DNA from: G963667145 sp963676515 [NCBI: Candidatus Cloacimonadota bacterium]
GTDB lineage: Bacteria > Cloacimonadota > Cloacimonadia > G963667145
DNA length: 64,000 bases
Direction of reading: 5' to 3'
NCBI GenBank assembly: GCA_963676515.1
Contig: OY781061.1
Coordinates: forward strand, 930,001 to 994,000
Position 1 is the first letter of the stretch. Every line of letters starts with the position of its first letter. Below the pieces are notes generated by a model. The model was not told where the DNA came from. It saw nothing but the letters and a program-made list of their open reading frames with translations, and searched no databases. The translations under genes were made by a program, and so were the position numbers. Shown here in pieces: positions 52,547 to 61,126 of this stretch.

Positions 52547-53076
52547 AAATTAGCTTAATCTGTTCTGGATTTGGTGGACAAGGAGCGTTGACACTGGGTA
52601 AATTTTTGGCGAAAGCTTCTATGCACGAGGGTCGTCATGTTACTTGGTTACCATCGTATGGTCCAGAGATGCGTGGTGGCACTGCCAACTGCTCGGTAAT
52701 ACTCTCGGATGAAGAGGTGGCATCGCCAGTGGTAGGTGTACCAGATGTGATGGTCGCTTTCAATCAGCCGTCCATCGATAAATTCGAGAGTTCTATAGCC
52801 AAAGATGGCGTGTTGATCTATAACTCTGATATGTGCCCGGGTGGTGCTACTAGGAATGACATCAGAGTGGTGGGCGTGCCGATGAATAAGATAGCAACCG
52901 AAATAGGTAGTATGAAAGTGGTGAATATGGTAGCTATCGGGGTGTTTGTTGCTGTGACGAAAGCGGTGAAGTTTGAGTCTATCGAGTCCGACTTGACAGC
53001 TTTCTTGCAAAAAAAAGCTCCTAAGCTTTTGGAGTTGAACTTGCAAGCTATAGCAAAGGGGATGGAATATGCCTAA
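52543..53076 (+). CDS. 2-oxoacid:ferredoxin oxidoreductase, gamma subunit
   Basis: 177 residues with ICSGFGGQGALTLGKFLAKA, WLPSYGPEMRGGTANCSVIL and VVGVPDVMVAFNQPS, all characteristic of the gamma subunit. Completes a delta-alpha-beta-gamma operon. Confidence 0.94.
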   Translation: MKISLICSGFGGQGALTLGKFLAKASMHEGRHVTWLPSYGPEMRGGTANCSVILSDEEVASPVVGVPDVMVAFNQPSIDKFESSIAKDGVLIYNSDMCPGGATRNDIRVVGVPMNKIATEIGSMKVVNMVAIGVFVAVTKAVKFESIESDLTAFLQKKAPKLLELNLQAIAKGMEYA

Positions 53077-53100
53077 AATTTTTGCATAATTTTGTAAAGA

Positions 53101-53135
53101 AAAGGGCAGAAGGTTCTTCTTTCTGTCCTTTTTTG
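53101..53135 (+). terminator. terminator of the ferredoxin oxidoreductase operon
   Basis: Stem AAGGGCAGAA (53102-53111) with TTCTGTCCTT (one G-T pair) followed by TTTTTGTTTTTTTG, 25 bp after the gamma stop. Confidence 0.85.
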
Positions 53136-53231
53136 TTTTTTTGTTTGACTTGTTTTGCTTTCTGCAAAAGGTAGTAGAAATTTAAATTGGTTGACTGTCT
53201 TAAAAAACTGATGGTCAAAAGGGGAGGAATT

Positions 53232-53966
53232 ATGAAAAAGATATTGTGTTGTGTGTTCTTAATTTTGGCACTTTTGGGATGCAAAGAGAAAGAGAATAAG
53301 GTGATAGTGGGTACAGAGCCTACTTTTCCGCCTTTTGAGTTTTTGGACAAAGCCTCGGGCGATATTGTTGGTTTTGACATCGACCTTGTCAAGGCTATCG
53401 CTGCAGACCAAGGGTTTCAGGTAGAGGTTAAGAATCTCGGGTTTGATGGACTCGTGCCAGCTTTGCAGTCTGGTAATATAGACCTCATAGCTTCTGGGAT
53501 GACCATTACCGCAGAGAGAGAGGAAAAGGTTTCTTTTTCTAACGCTTATATCAACGCTGGGCTAGCTCTGGCTGTGAGAGATGACGAAGCTAATATTTGC
53601 TCTGCAGAAGATTTACAAGGGAAAATTGTCGGAGTGCAAATCGGCACTACTGGTGCGATTAAAGCTGATGAGCTAAAAAAGAGCGGTAAAGTGGAAAAAG
53701 TAATAGCTTACAACACTGTGGATATGGCGATGCTCGACTTGATAAATGGCGGAGTGGATGCGGTGATTAACGATTTGCCTGTGACTAAAGTATATGTGGC
53801 AAAACAACCTGGCAAGGCGAAGATTGTGGGCGAAACTCTTACTAGCGAAAGTTATGGTTACGCAGTGAACAAGCAAAACGAAAAGCTCTTGCAAAAAATT
53901 AACAAAGGGTTGGCTAATCTGAAGAAAAGCGGTGAGTACGACAAGCTATTGAAAAAGTACTTTTAA
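53232..53966 (+). CDS. amino-acid ABC transporter substrate-binding lipoprotein
   Basis: 244 residues; ATG 53232 (GGGGAGG upstream) gives KKILCCVFLILALLGC, a lipoprotein signal. Family 3 solute-binding fold: VGTEPTFPPFEFLDKASGDI, GFDIDLVKAIAADQGFQVEV, LQSGNIDLIASGMTITAERE, VGVQIGTTGAIKADEL, GYAVNKQNEKLLQKINKGLA. Binds a polar amino acid (glutamine/arginine-like range). First gene of a three-gene importer. Confidence 0.93.
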   Translation: MKKILCCVFLILALLGCKEKENKVIVGTEPTFPPFEFLDKASGDIVGFDIDLVKAIAADQGFQVEVKNLGFDGLVPALQSGNIDLIASGMTITAEREEKVSFSNAYINAGLALAVRDDEANICSAEDLQGKIVGVQIGTTGAIKADELKKSGKVEKVIAYNTVDMAMLDLINGGVDAVINDLPVTKVYVAKQPGKAKIVGETLTSESYGYAVNKQNEKLLQKINKGLANLKKSGEYDKLLKKYF

Positions 53967-53981
53967 GCTGCTGGAATTATT

Positions 53982-54656
53982 TTGTTTCACGCTCTAGAAA
54001 TTTTAGTTGATGTCATCCCAAGCCTGCTTTCAGGGGCTGTGCTGACTGTACAGATTACCTCTATATCTGTAACATGTGGTGTGCTGATTGGCTTGTTTGT
54101 GAGTCTGGGCAAGTTATCGCCCAATAAGTTTTTACGCTTTCCAGCCGCTGTTTATGTGGATGTAATTCGAGGCACGCCTTTGTTTGTGCAGATTTTGCTG
54201 GTTTATTTTGGCTTTCCTTCGCTTTGCAATGACATCTTCGGTGCTTCTGTGAGGCTCTCGCCGATGTTTGCGGGGACGCTGGTTTGCTCTGTCAATAGCG
54301 GAGCTTATGTGGCAGAGATATTTAGAGCGGGGATCATCTCCATCAACAAAGGGCAGTGGGAAGCTGCCAAATCGCTGGGAATGCCCTCCAAGATGGTGAT
54401 GCGGCTGGTCGTATTGCCCCAAGCTTTTAAGCGGATAGTGCCACCTTTGGGCAATGAGTTTATCATTTTGCTCAAAGATACCTCCCTATTGTCGATAATA
54501 GGCGTGACAGAGCTGACTCGCAGAGGGCAGTTGTATGTTTCGGTAACTTTCGAGGCTTTCACGGTTTACATCGGGGTGGCTTTGGTTTATCTTTGCATGA
54601 CTTTGGCTATTTCCAAATTGGTTTCGTATTTAGAGAGAAGGTTGGATAATGATTAA
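53982..54656 (+). CDS. amino-acid ABC transporter permease
   Basis: 224 residues, TTG start at 53982 (no ATG fits the conserved N-terminus). Polar-amino-acid permease with [60 protein letters not shown] and the EAA loop [20 protein letters not shown]. About five membrane helices. Overlaps the ATPase gene by eight bases. Confidence 0.93.
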   Translation: MFHALEILVDVIPSLLSGAVLTVQITSISVTCGVLIGLFVSLGKLSPNKFLRFPAAVYVDVIRGTPLFVQILLVYFGFPSLCNDIFGASVRLSPMFAGTLVCSVNSGAYVAEIFRAGIISINKGQWEAAKSLGMPSKMVMRLVVLPQAFKRIVPPLGNEFIILLKDTSLLSIIGVTELTRRGQLYVSVTFEAFTVYIGVALVYLCMTLAISKLVSYLERRLDND

Positions 54657-55377
54657 AATTAGAAATTTGCAGAAATCTTTTGGAGATTTACAAGTCCTAA
54701 AAGGGATAGATTACGACATTAAAGAAAAAAGCACTATCTGCATTATCGGTCCTTCTGGATCGGGTAAATCCACTTTTTTGCGATGTATAAACTTGATGGA
54801 AAAGCCTACGGGTGGGCATATCTATATCAAAGATAAAGACATACTCGATAGCAACCAAGATCCAGTGAAGATGAGGCAAAAAGTGGGAATGGTGTTTCAA
54901 CATTTTAATCTTTTCCCGCATCTCACCGTTTTGGAGAATATTGCTTTAGCTCCGATAAAAGTGAAAAAAATGACCAAGCAAAAGGCGGGAGCTTTGGCTT
55001 TGGACTTGCTGGAGCAAGTAGGATTGGCAGACAAGAAAGCCGTCTATCCTTCGGCACTCTCTGGTGGACAAAAGCAGCGAGTGGCGATTGCCAGAGCTTT
55101 GGCGATGAAGCCGGAGATTATGCTTTTTGATGAGCCGACCTCTGCTCTAGATCCTGAGGTGATCGGGGAAGTTTTGGCGATTATCAAATCTTTGGCACAC
55201 CATGGTATGACTCTGATGGTGGTCACTCACCAGATGGGATTTGCCAAAGAGGTGTCCGATCGCGTAGTGTTTATGGACGATGGGCTGATTATAGAAGAAA
55301 ATACCCCCGATGAGATTTTTGGTAATCCGCAGCACGAGAGGACGAAAAGATTTTTGGATAAAGTTTTAGATATTTAA
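54649..55377 (+). CDS. amino-acid ABC transporter ATP-binding protein
   Basis: 242 residues, GlnQ/HisP type. Walker [21 protein letters not shown]-loop [17 protein letters not shown], signature [20 protein letters not shown], Walker [17 protein letters not shown]-loop [15 protein letters not shown]. Energises import with the preceding lipoprotein and permease. Confidence 0.95.
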   Translation: MIKIRNLQKSFGDLQVLKGIDYDIKEKSTICIIGPSGSGKSTFLRCINLMEKPTGGHIYIKDKDILDSNQDPVKMRQKVGMVFQHFNLFPHLTVLENIALAPIKVKKMTKQKAGALALDLLEQVGLADKKAVYPSALSGGQKQRVAIARALAMKPEIMLFDEPTSALDPEVIGEVLAIIKSLAHHGMTLMVVTHQMGFAKEVSDRVVFMDDGLIIEENTPDEIFGNPQHERTKRFLDKVLDI

Positions 55378-55407
55378 AATATTTAATCAATTAGTGAGGA
55401 ACACAAA

Positions 55408-57084
55408 ATGTTAACTGTTTTGGAATTGCTTGGTTCTTTGGGCATATTTTTGTTTGGGATGAAGATAATGAGCGACGCTTTGCAGCGAGTGGCAGGTAGC
55501 CGTCTGAAATCTATTTTGGGTTATATGACCAACAATCGGGTGATGGGCGTGCTGACGGGAAGTCTGATGACCGCTATCATTCAGTCTTCTTCGGCGACCA
55601 CTGTGATGGTGGTTAGTTTTGTGAACGCTGGGATGCTCTCGCTAATCCAGTCCATTGGCGTGATAATGGGTGCAAATATCGGCACTACAGTCACTACTTG
55701 GATAGTTTCTTATTTTGGTTTCAAATTCAAAATTTCGGCGATGGCTTTGGCAATCGTGGGCGTTGGTTTCCCGTTGACTTTCACCAAAAATCAAAAATGG
55801 AAAGATATCGGTAGTTTTCTTTTGGGATTTGGATTGCTGTTTATTGGTTTGTCTTATCTGAAATCTTCTGTGCCCGATATCAAGAGTAGCCCTGAGGTGA
55901 TGCAGTTCTTAGCCTCTTATGCCGACTTTGGGTATGGTTCGATTTTCCTTTTCGTACTGGTAGGGACAATTCTTACTTTGATAGTGCAATCTTCCTCTGC
56001 GTCGATGGCGATAACGGTGACGATGCTTTTCAAAGGGTGGATACCATTGCCCATAGCTATGGCTATGGTGCTGGGGGAAAACATCGGAACGACTATCACC
56101 GCAAATCTAGCTGCTATCTCCACCAATCGCACTGCCAAGATGGCAGCGAGAGCACATTTTATTTTCAATGTGTTCGGAGTGGTGTGGATAATGTTCTTTT
56201 TCTTCCCATTTTCCCGATTTGTACTCAGTATCACTCCTTGGGATTCCGATTTGATCAGCAATTTTCCTTTAAATGTTTCTCTATTTCACACCTTGTTTAA
56301 TGTTTTGAACACCATTATTTGCTTGTTTTTGGTGAAATACATTGCTTTGGTTTCGGCTAAACTGGTCTCCAAGAAGAAAGGCGATTTGTCGGAGTCTTAC
56401 TCTTTGCAATATTTATCTACTAATCTGCAAGGTGCACCCGAGTTGGAGCTGATGACCGCTAAAAACGAAATACACAGAATGCTCGATCTTGCGGGTAAGA
56501 TGTACGAAAATTATCGGCAAGCGTATTTCCAAAAAGCGAAGAAAATGGATAAAGCTTTATCCAAAGCAAAAAGACAAGAAGATTTATCCGATCAGATGCA
56601 AGTAGAAATATCGAAATATCTGAATAAATGCAATCGCGAGAATATAAGTACCGATGCATCCAACAATATCACGGTGATGACAAGGATCGTCAACGAGATA
56701 GAAAGCATTTGTGACTATTGCTACCAGCTGGTGTTCCTCACCGAAAAGATAAAAAGAAAGGGCTACCATTTTCATGAAAAAGCTAAGCAAGAGCTGGAGG
56801 TTTACTCTGGCATCGTCGGTGGATTTATCGAGTTCTTGAAGGAGCATTTAAATATCTCGATGCAGAAGTTGCAGTCGCGTGATTTGAAGCAAGCTTTCGC
56901 TATTGAAGAGAAAATAAATGACCTACGGAATAAGCTCAGGAAAGCTTCTAAGTATCGCCTAGAAAAGACAAACGAAGTTGATATTCGCGGTGAGCTTATT
57001 TATATGGATCTTTTGCAGATTTTTGAGTTAATTGGGGACAAATCTCTGAACATCGCTCAATCCCTGAAGAAGATAAAGGAGTAG
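55408..57084 (+). CDS. Na/Pi cotransporter with PhoU-like C-terminal domain
   Basis: 558 residues. Two inverted NptA-type repeats in the membrane half (about 1-315), each with a QSSSA motif (IIQSSSATTVMVVSFVNAG and LIVQSSSASMAITVTMLF) and conserved GANIGTT/GENIGTT. A cytoplasmic helical PhoU-like domain follows (about 335-550; LAGKMYENYRQAYF, TRIVNEIESICDYCYQL). Takes up phosphate with sodium. Possibly translationally coupled to deoD two bases downstream. Confidence 0.92.
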   Translation: MLTVLELLGSLGIFLFGMKIMSDALQRVAGSRLKSILGYMTNNRVMGVLTGSLMTAIIQSSSATTVMVVSFVNAGMLSLIQSIGVIMGANIGTTVTTWIVSYFGFKFKISAMALAIVGVGFPLTFTKNQKWKDIGSFLLGFGLLFIGLSYLKSSVPDIKSSPEVMQFLASYADFGYGSIFLFVLVGTILTLIVQSSSASMAITVTMLFKGWIPLPIAMAMVLGENIGTTITANLAAISTNRTAKMAARAHFIFNVFGVVWIMFFFFPFSRFVLSITPWDSDLISNFPLNVSLFHTLFNVLNTIICLFLVKYIALVSAKLVSKKKGDLSESYSLQYLSTNLQGAPELELMTAKNEIHRMLDLAGKMYENYRQAYFQKAKKMDKALSKAKRQEDLSDQMQVEISKYLNKCNRENISTDASNNITVMTRIVNEIESICDYCYQLVFLTEKIKRKGYHFHEKAKQELEVYSGIVGGFIEFLKEHLNISMQKLQSRDLKQAFAIEEKINDLRNKLRKASKYRLEKTNEVDIRGELIYMDLLQIFELIGDKSLNIAQSLKKIKE

Positions 57085-57086
57085 CG

Positions 57087-57794
57087 ATGGGTGTGCATAT
57101 AGAATGTAAATCGGGAGTCAAAATTGCAGATAAAGTGTTGCTCCCGGGGGATCCGCTCAGAGCCAAGTTCATCGCCGAGAATTATCTGGAAGATGCCACT
57201 TTGCACAACGATGTCCGGGGAATGCTCGGCTACACGGGCAAGTACAAAGGGCAACTGGTTTCTGTGCAGGGCTCAGGAATGGGAATGCCCTCTTTTAGCA
57301 TTTATGCCACGGAGCTTATCCAGGAGTTTGGAGTGAAGAAGTTGATACGCGTGGGCTCTTGTGGAAGTATGCAGGCAGATTTGCCCTTGGGTAGCTTGGT
57401 GATGGCTATGGCAGCCTCTAGCAACTGGGGAGTAAACAAACTCCGCTTTGGTGGTGCCGACTATGCACCTACTGCCGACTTTGAGCTCTTGCAAGCGGCT
57501 TATTTGGAAGCTCGCAAGAGAAAACTAGCAGTGCGTGTGGGGAATATCTTCTCCAGCGATATTTTTTATGACGACGACCCCAAAGCGTGGCAACTTTGGG
57601 CAAAGTTTGGAGTGCTGGCTGTGGAGATGGAAGCTGCGGCTTTGTACACCATAGCTGCCAAATTTGGCGTGCAGGCTCTGGCTATTCTCACCGTTAGCGA
57701 CAACTTGGTCACTGGACAAGCAGACTCGCCAGCCGATCGGCAGAACAGTTACACAGATATGATGGAAGTAGCTCTGGAGACGGTGATATCCTAG
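57087..57794 (+). CDS. deoD: purine-nucleoside phosphorylase, DeoD type
   Basis: Phosphorolysis of purine (deoxy)nucleosides in salvage; uses the phosphate imported by its upstream neighbour. 235 residues: VLLPGDPLRAKFIAENYL, VSVQGSGMGMPSFSIYATEL, LIRVGSCGSMQADLPLGSLV, FSSDIFYDD, VEMEAAALYTIAAKFGV and TVSDNLVTGQ. Hexameric family. Confidence 0.96.
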   Translation: MGVHIECKSGVKIADKVLLPGDPLRAKFIAENYLEDATLHNDVRGMLGYTGKYKGQLVSVQGSGMGMPSFSIYATELIQEFGVKKLIRVGSCGSMQADLPLGSLVMAMAASSNWGVNKLRFGGADYAPTADFELLQAAYLEARKRKLAVRVGNIFSSDIFYDDDPKAWQLWAKFGVLAVEMEAAALYTIAAKFGVQALAILTVSDNLVTGQADSPADRQNSYTDMMEVALETVIS

Positions 57795-57807
57795 CAGTGT
57801 TGCGAGG

Positions 57808-57963
57808 ATGAAGATGGACTTGTCGAAAGGTTTGTTTTGGGATGTGGATTTGAGCTTTTTTGATGATGCTGATTTAGAGCCTGACCCACTTTTACTGGAG
57901 AAAGTTAGTTGGGAAGATGTTAAAAAAGAGATTGTGGTTCAAATAGAAGAAAATGTTGGATAA
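57808..57963 (+). CDS. 51-residue acidic protein with FWDVD motif
   Basis: ATG at 57808, TAA at 57961-57963, with AGGATGAAG overlap as a possible site. The sequence starts MKMDLSKGLFWDVDLSFFDD and is strongly acidic. The LFWDVD...D.(8-12)..(L/I)(L/I)xxV pattern resembles the small DUF6922-type domain that accompanies nucleotidyltransferase/toxin-like modules, but the usual RVL..G segment is not kept, so it may be a decayed or shortened copy. It lies 13 bp after deoD and before a terminator. Confidence 0.45.
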   Translation: MKMDLSKGLFWDVDLSFFDDADLEPDPLLLEKVSWEDVKKEIVVQIEENVG

Positions 57964-57996
57964 TTAGAAGTTTCAAACGATAGTTTACGATAATAT

Positions 57997-58040
57997 AAAA
58001 GCCGACTAGCTCTAAAAAAGTTAATCGGCTTTAATTTTTA
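57997..58040. terminator. bidirectional terminator
   Basis: Stem AAAGCCGA (57998-58005) and TCGGCTTT (58025-58032), A-rich on the left and T-rich on the right, between the converging 51-aa gene and the asparagine-synthetase-like gene. Confidence 0.85.
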
Positions 58041-58048
58041 TTTACAGT

Positions 58049-59281
58049 CTAAAACAGATACAGCGAGTGAGAGTCGGGGTTTTTGCCGAAGAAGGTTACA
58101 TCGTCAATTTTTTCGACATTTTCTCCGCGAAGTGTAGCGAACATAAATCTTTCCACACCCAATCCTCCACCCATAGTTGCAGGGAATACTGGTGAGCCGT
58201 CGCCTTTTTTCATGCTGGCATACATCAAAAATGGACCATAGCCAGCCATCTCTTCGATATTTTCTAAGTAGCCATCTTTGATGATAGGACGAGACTTGAG
58301 GACTTTGTTAGCTAAAATTCTTTCTACAATAGGCTTGTAAAGCCACTCTCTGACTCCACCAGAAAGGATCTCCTTGGCGGTGAGTGTTGTGCCGTCTTTT
58401 TTGATGGTCTTGGCTACGAGGTCGTAGTTGAAGATATTATCTGAGGTAACATTGTCCAAGGATAAGCTAGAGCCGTCTTTCTTCATGAAAGGGTAGATAA
58501 GGTCGTAGTTCTCTCGTTTGATGCCCGTGATCCAGAAAAACTGGTCGTCAGACTCTTCGCCCACAGCTTCTTCGCCGACTTTCTTACCGTATTTGCCGAT
58601 GGCGTAGTCGTAGCTGTATGTGGGGAAAGGTATTTTGGGAATGGGGAATTGCACCCCCAGAGCGTCGATATCTTCTTGGTTGTTTTTGTTTATCTCTTGG
58701 CAAATGTGCTTTATCATCCTTTCGAATAGGTTGCGAGCCTTGCCGCAGTCTTCTTTTATCAGTTTCAGCACTTCGTCTTCTTTGCTAAAATATTCGTCCA
58801 AAGTAATATAGCGGTCTCTTTTCACTTCGATGTCTATTTGGGAAAAATCTATCAGGTAGCGACCTCGTTGCTTGTGATTGGGACTTTCCAGCTCCAGACG
58901 GATGTTGGGGGAGTCGGTGAAAACGCCTTTGATTTTAGGATTGGAGCACGCCAGAAGTTTGCTGTAAATCATCGAGTGAGTTGTGACATAGTTGTTGCCT
59001 TTGTAAGAGATGACGGGCGTGTGTTCGATGTCGTGAGCCAGCGGATCGGTAACCACGCTCATCAATATTTTTTCCAAATTTATCAGCCCTTCGTTTGCCA
59101 AGAACTGGGTAGCGGCGTTCATAAAGGTAGTTTTAATCTTAAAAATGTGGAACAGTTCGTCCGAAAGCCACTTTTGTTTGTAGTTGTCGTCGATGTACTC
59201 TTCTAGGGTTATGCCTTGTTGTCGCAGACCTGCTTGAAAATTGCTAAGACATTGCCCGATTCTGTTGAAGGTAGATTCCAT
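58049..59281 (-). CDS. archaeal-type asparagine synthetase A / class II aaRS paralogue
   Basis: 410 residues. It has a class II synthetase catalytic core similar to Asp/AsnRS but no recognisable anticodon-binding OB domain: IFKIKTTFMNAATQFLANEG, PNIRLELESPNHKQRGRYLI (motif 2-like), FSQIDIEVKRDRYITLDEYF, and the motif 3-type GGGLGVERFMFATLRG. This fits the AspRS-derived asparagine synthetase of Pyrococcus and relatives, which amidates aspartate with ammonia and ATP. A specialised AsnRS or aminoacylase is the alternative. Monocistronic; AGGAAAG precedes the ATG at 59281. Confidence 0.75.
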   Translation of the reverse strand: MESTFNRIGQCLSNFQAGLRQQGITLEEYIDDNYKQKWLSDELFHIFKIKTTFMNAATQFLANEGLINLEKILMSVVTDPLAHDIEHTPVISYKGNNYVTTHSMIYSKLLACSNPKIKGVFTDSPNIRLELESPNHKQRGRYLIDFSQIDIEVKRDRYITLDEYFSKEDEVLKLIKEDCGKARNLFERMIKHICQEINKNNQEDIDALGVQFPIPKIPFPTYSYDYAIGKYGKKVGEEAVGEESDDQFFWITGIKRENYDLIYPFMKKDGSSLSLDNVTSDNIFNYDLVAKTIKKDGTTLTAKEILSGGVREWLYKPIVERILANKVLKSRPIIKDGYLENIEEMAGYGPFLMYASMKKGDGSPVFPATMGGGLGVERFMFATLRGENVEKIDDVTFFGKNPDSHSLYLF

Positions 59282-59638
59282 AATTGTATCCCTTTCCTAA
59301 ATTTAATGGATTTTCAATTATGATTAAAGATAAAAAAGAGCTTTTTGTGTCAATAATAAATTTCAAATGGGGTTCATATCAGAATTGTTCATTTTTCTTT
59401 TGTAACTAATAGAAAAACCGAACCAAAAAGAAAAGTTCCTTTTGGCATAAACTCGCTATAAGGAACTGCGAGAGGAGAGTGAGGTAAAACCAACGGAGTA
59501 GAGCTCCTTCCGTGTAATGTTCACAATTTGTTGTTTCGCCTTGAGTTTAATTATGACGACGGACAGATACTGCTTTTTTTCTTATGCTCAAAGTTGTGCC
59601 AAAAGTGATAGCTCACCCTCGACCCTTGCGGGACTATT
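59282..59638. other. gene-free interval with repeat start
   Basis: Holds the upstream region of the synthetase-like gene and, from 59321, the first part of the 846-bp duplicated unit. A hairpin AGTTCCTT...AAGGAACT (about 59434-59468) is present. No gene seen. Confidence 0.5.
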
Positions 59639-60166
59639 TTATATTGATTTGCTATTTCCATTCTTTAAACTCAATGCTTTATCATTTAATAAAACAATTT
59701 CATATTCATAGTCGCCAATAGAAGTTTTTCCGTTACCAATACTTTCTTCTGTTAGAATTAACTTATTTCCTTTTATACGCCATTTTCTATAAAGTAAAGT
59801 TTCCATATTATCCGAACATGCAGTACCATCTTTAAACAAAGTGAAATGAAGTTTTCTTTCAGAAGTATCTAATCAAGAACCTATTAGTTCTTTTTCTTTA
59901 ATCTCAAAATTAGTATGTTCCAGTTCTATTAAATTACCATCAACATCATACCCTTTCATGTTTGCCAAAATATTAAACTTGAACATCCCAGCAAATACAA
60001 TCCAAAATAATATGAATAAAATAGTTGAAAATAACTTAATTATAGTTGTTCGGACTTTTTTGAATAAAAAAAATGTTGCAAAAGTGAGAATTAAGATGAC
60101 AGGATAAATAATAAAAATATCAACTCTTATTATAGCACCTATTTCATTTATTGCCCACGCTTTAAC
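59321..60166. repeat. tandem duplication, copy 1 (846 bp)
   Basis: Near-identical to 60442-61117, with one substitution seen (GTAACTAAT here, GTAACCAAT there) and a 170-bp block present here (59431-59600) but absent from copy 2. The block is flanked by AAAAGT at 59431 and 59601, so copy 2 looks like a slippage deletion. The unit carries most of the lipocalin-like pseudogene. Confidence 0.92.
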
Positions 60167-60241
60167 GGACCACTCATAAAAGAATGCTAATAGAAAAAAA
60201 GTTATTAAACTTATAACTGTTGCAAATTTATTATTTTTCAT
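59639..60241 (-). pseudogene. membrane protein with lipocalin-like domain, interrupted by TGA (copy 1)
   Basis: From ATG 60241 (AGGAAATA upstream) the frame gives MKNNKFATVISLITFFLLAF and about three membrane helices, then KGYDVDGNLIELEHTNFEIK, EKELIGS and a TGA at 59873-59875. The same frame continues LDTSERKLHFTLFKDGTACS, METLLYRKWRIKGNKLILTE to a TAA at 59639. The pattern LIG(S/T)W..S...L.F..DGT..KW.I.GNKLIL of lipocalin-like proteins demands Trp exactly at the TGA. Joined length about 200 residues. Other genes here end in TGA, so this is read as a nonsense mutation. Confidence 0.75.
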
Positions 60242-60441
60242 TATTTCCTGTTTTAATTTTGCTGAAGAACATAAGCTTTGCTGTGCGACATAGCAACACT
60301 GCTATACATTTAGAAACTTTGAAGCATGGACGCTGAAAAGTTTGAAACAAGTTTCTGACACGATGCTCAAACAATATATTTTTCTCCTCAGATTTCTTTT
60401 TTATTTGCCGACAATTCAAGAATTATCAGGCTCTTAGATTT
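60242..60441. other. spacer between the two duplicated units
   Basis: 200 bp with an ATTTCCTG ribosome-site complement for the upstream pseudogene and a GAAGCATGGACGCTGAAAAG stretch. No credible gene; the 62-codon frame crossing it has no family or ribosome-binding site. Confidence 0.4.
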
Positions 60442-61117
60442 TGATTAAAGATAAAAAAGAGCTTTTTGTGTCAATAATAAATTTCAAATGGGGTTCATAT
60501 CAGAATTGTTCATTTTTCTTTTGTAACCAATAGAAAAACCGAACCAAAAAGAAAAGTGATAGCTCACCCTCGACCCTTGCGGGACTATTTTATATTGATT
60601 TGCTATTTCCATTCTTTAAACTCAATGCTTTATCATTTAATAAAACAATTTCATATTCATAGTCGCCAATAGAAGTTTTTCCGTTACCAATACTTTCTTC
60701 TGTTAGAATTAACTTATTTCCTTTTATACGCCATTTTCTATAAAGTAAAGTTTCCATATTATCCGAACATGCAGTACCATCTTTAAACAAAGTGAAATGA
60801 AGTTTTCTTTCAGAAGTATCTAATCAAGAACCTATTAGTTCTTTTTCTTTAATCTCAAAATTAGTATGTTCCAGTTCTATTAAATTACCATCAACATCAT
60901 ACCCTTTCATGTTTGCCAAAATATTAAACTTGAACATCCCAGCAAATACAATCCAAAATAATATGAATAAAATAGTTGAAAATAACTTAATTATAGTTGT
61001 TCGGACTTTTTTGAATAAAAAAAATGTTGCAAAAGTGAGAATTAAGATGACAGGATAAATAATAAAAATATCAACTCTTATTATAGCACCTATTTCATTT
61101 ATTGCCCACGCTTTAAC
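60442..61117. repeat. tandem duplication, copy 2 (676 bp)
   Basis: Offset 1121 bp from copy 1 at the left end and 951 bp after the 170-bp deletion. Strict identity stops at CTTTAAC (61111-61117); the last nine bases before the IS (ATACCATTC) still correspond to GGACCACTC of copy 1 but with changes, suggesting that the outer edge of copy 2 has an older, unconverted sequence. Confidence 0.9.
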
Positions 61118-61126
61118 ATACCATTC
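60590..61126 (-). pseudogene. lipocalin-like membrane protein, copy 2: 5'-truncated by IS and interrupted by TGA
   Basis: Same product as 59639-60241, including the identical TGA (60824-60826). The 5' end is lost at the IS256-family element: the last readable codons before the IS give EWYVKAWAINEIG where copy 1 has EWSVKAWAINEIG. Confidence 0.8.

Noticed and set aside
59873-59875. Genome-wide reassignment of UGA to tryptophan
   Set aside because: serS, tyrS, lpxB and aroA all end naturally at TGA with tightly placed or overlapping downstream genes, so UGA is a normal stop; the TGA in the lipocalin-like gene is better read as a local mutation.
60231-60419. 62-codon minus-strand frame between the duplicate units
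   Set aside because: No ribosome-binding site, no family pattern, low-complexity basic composition.
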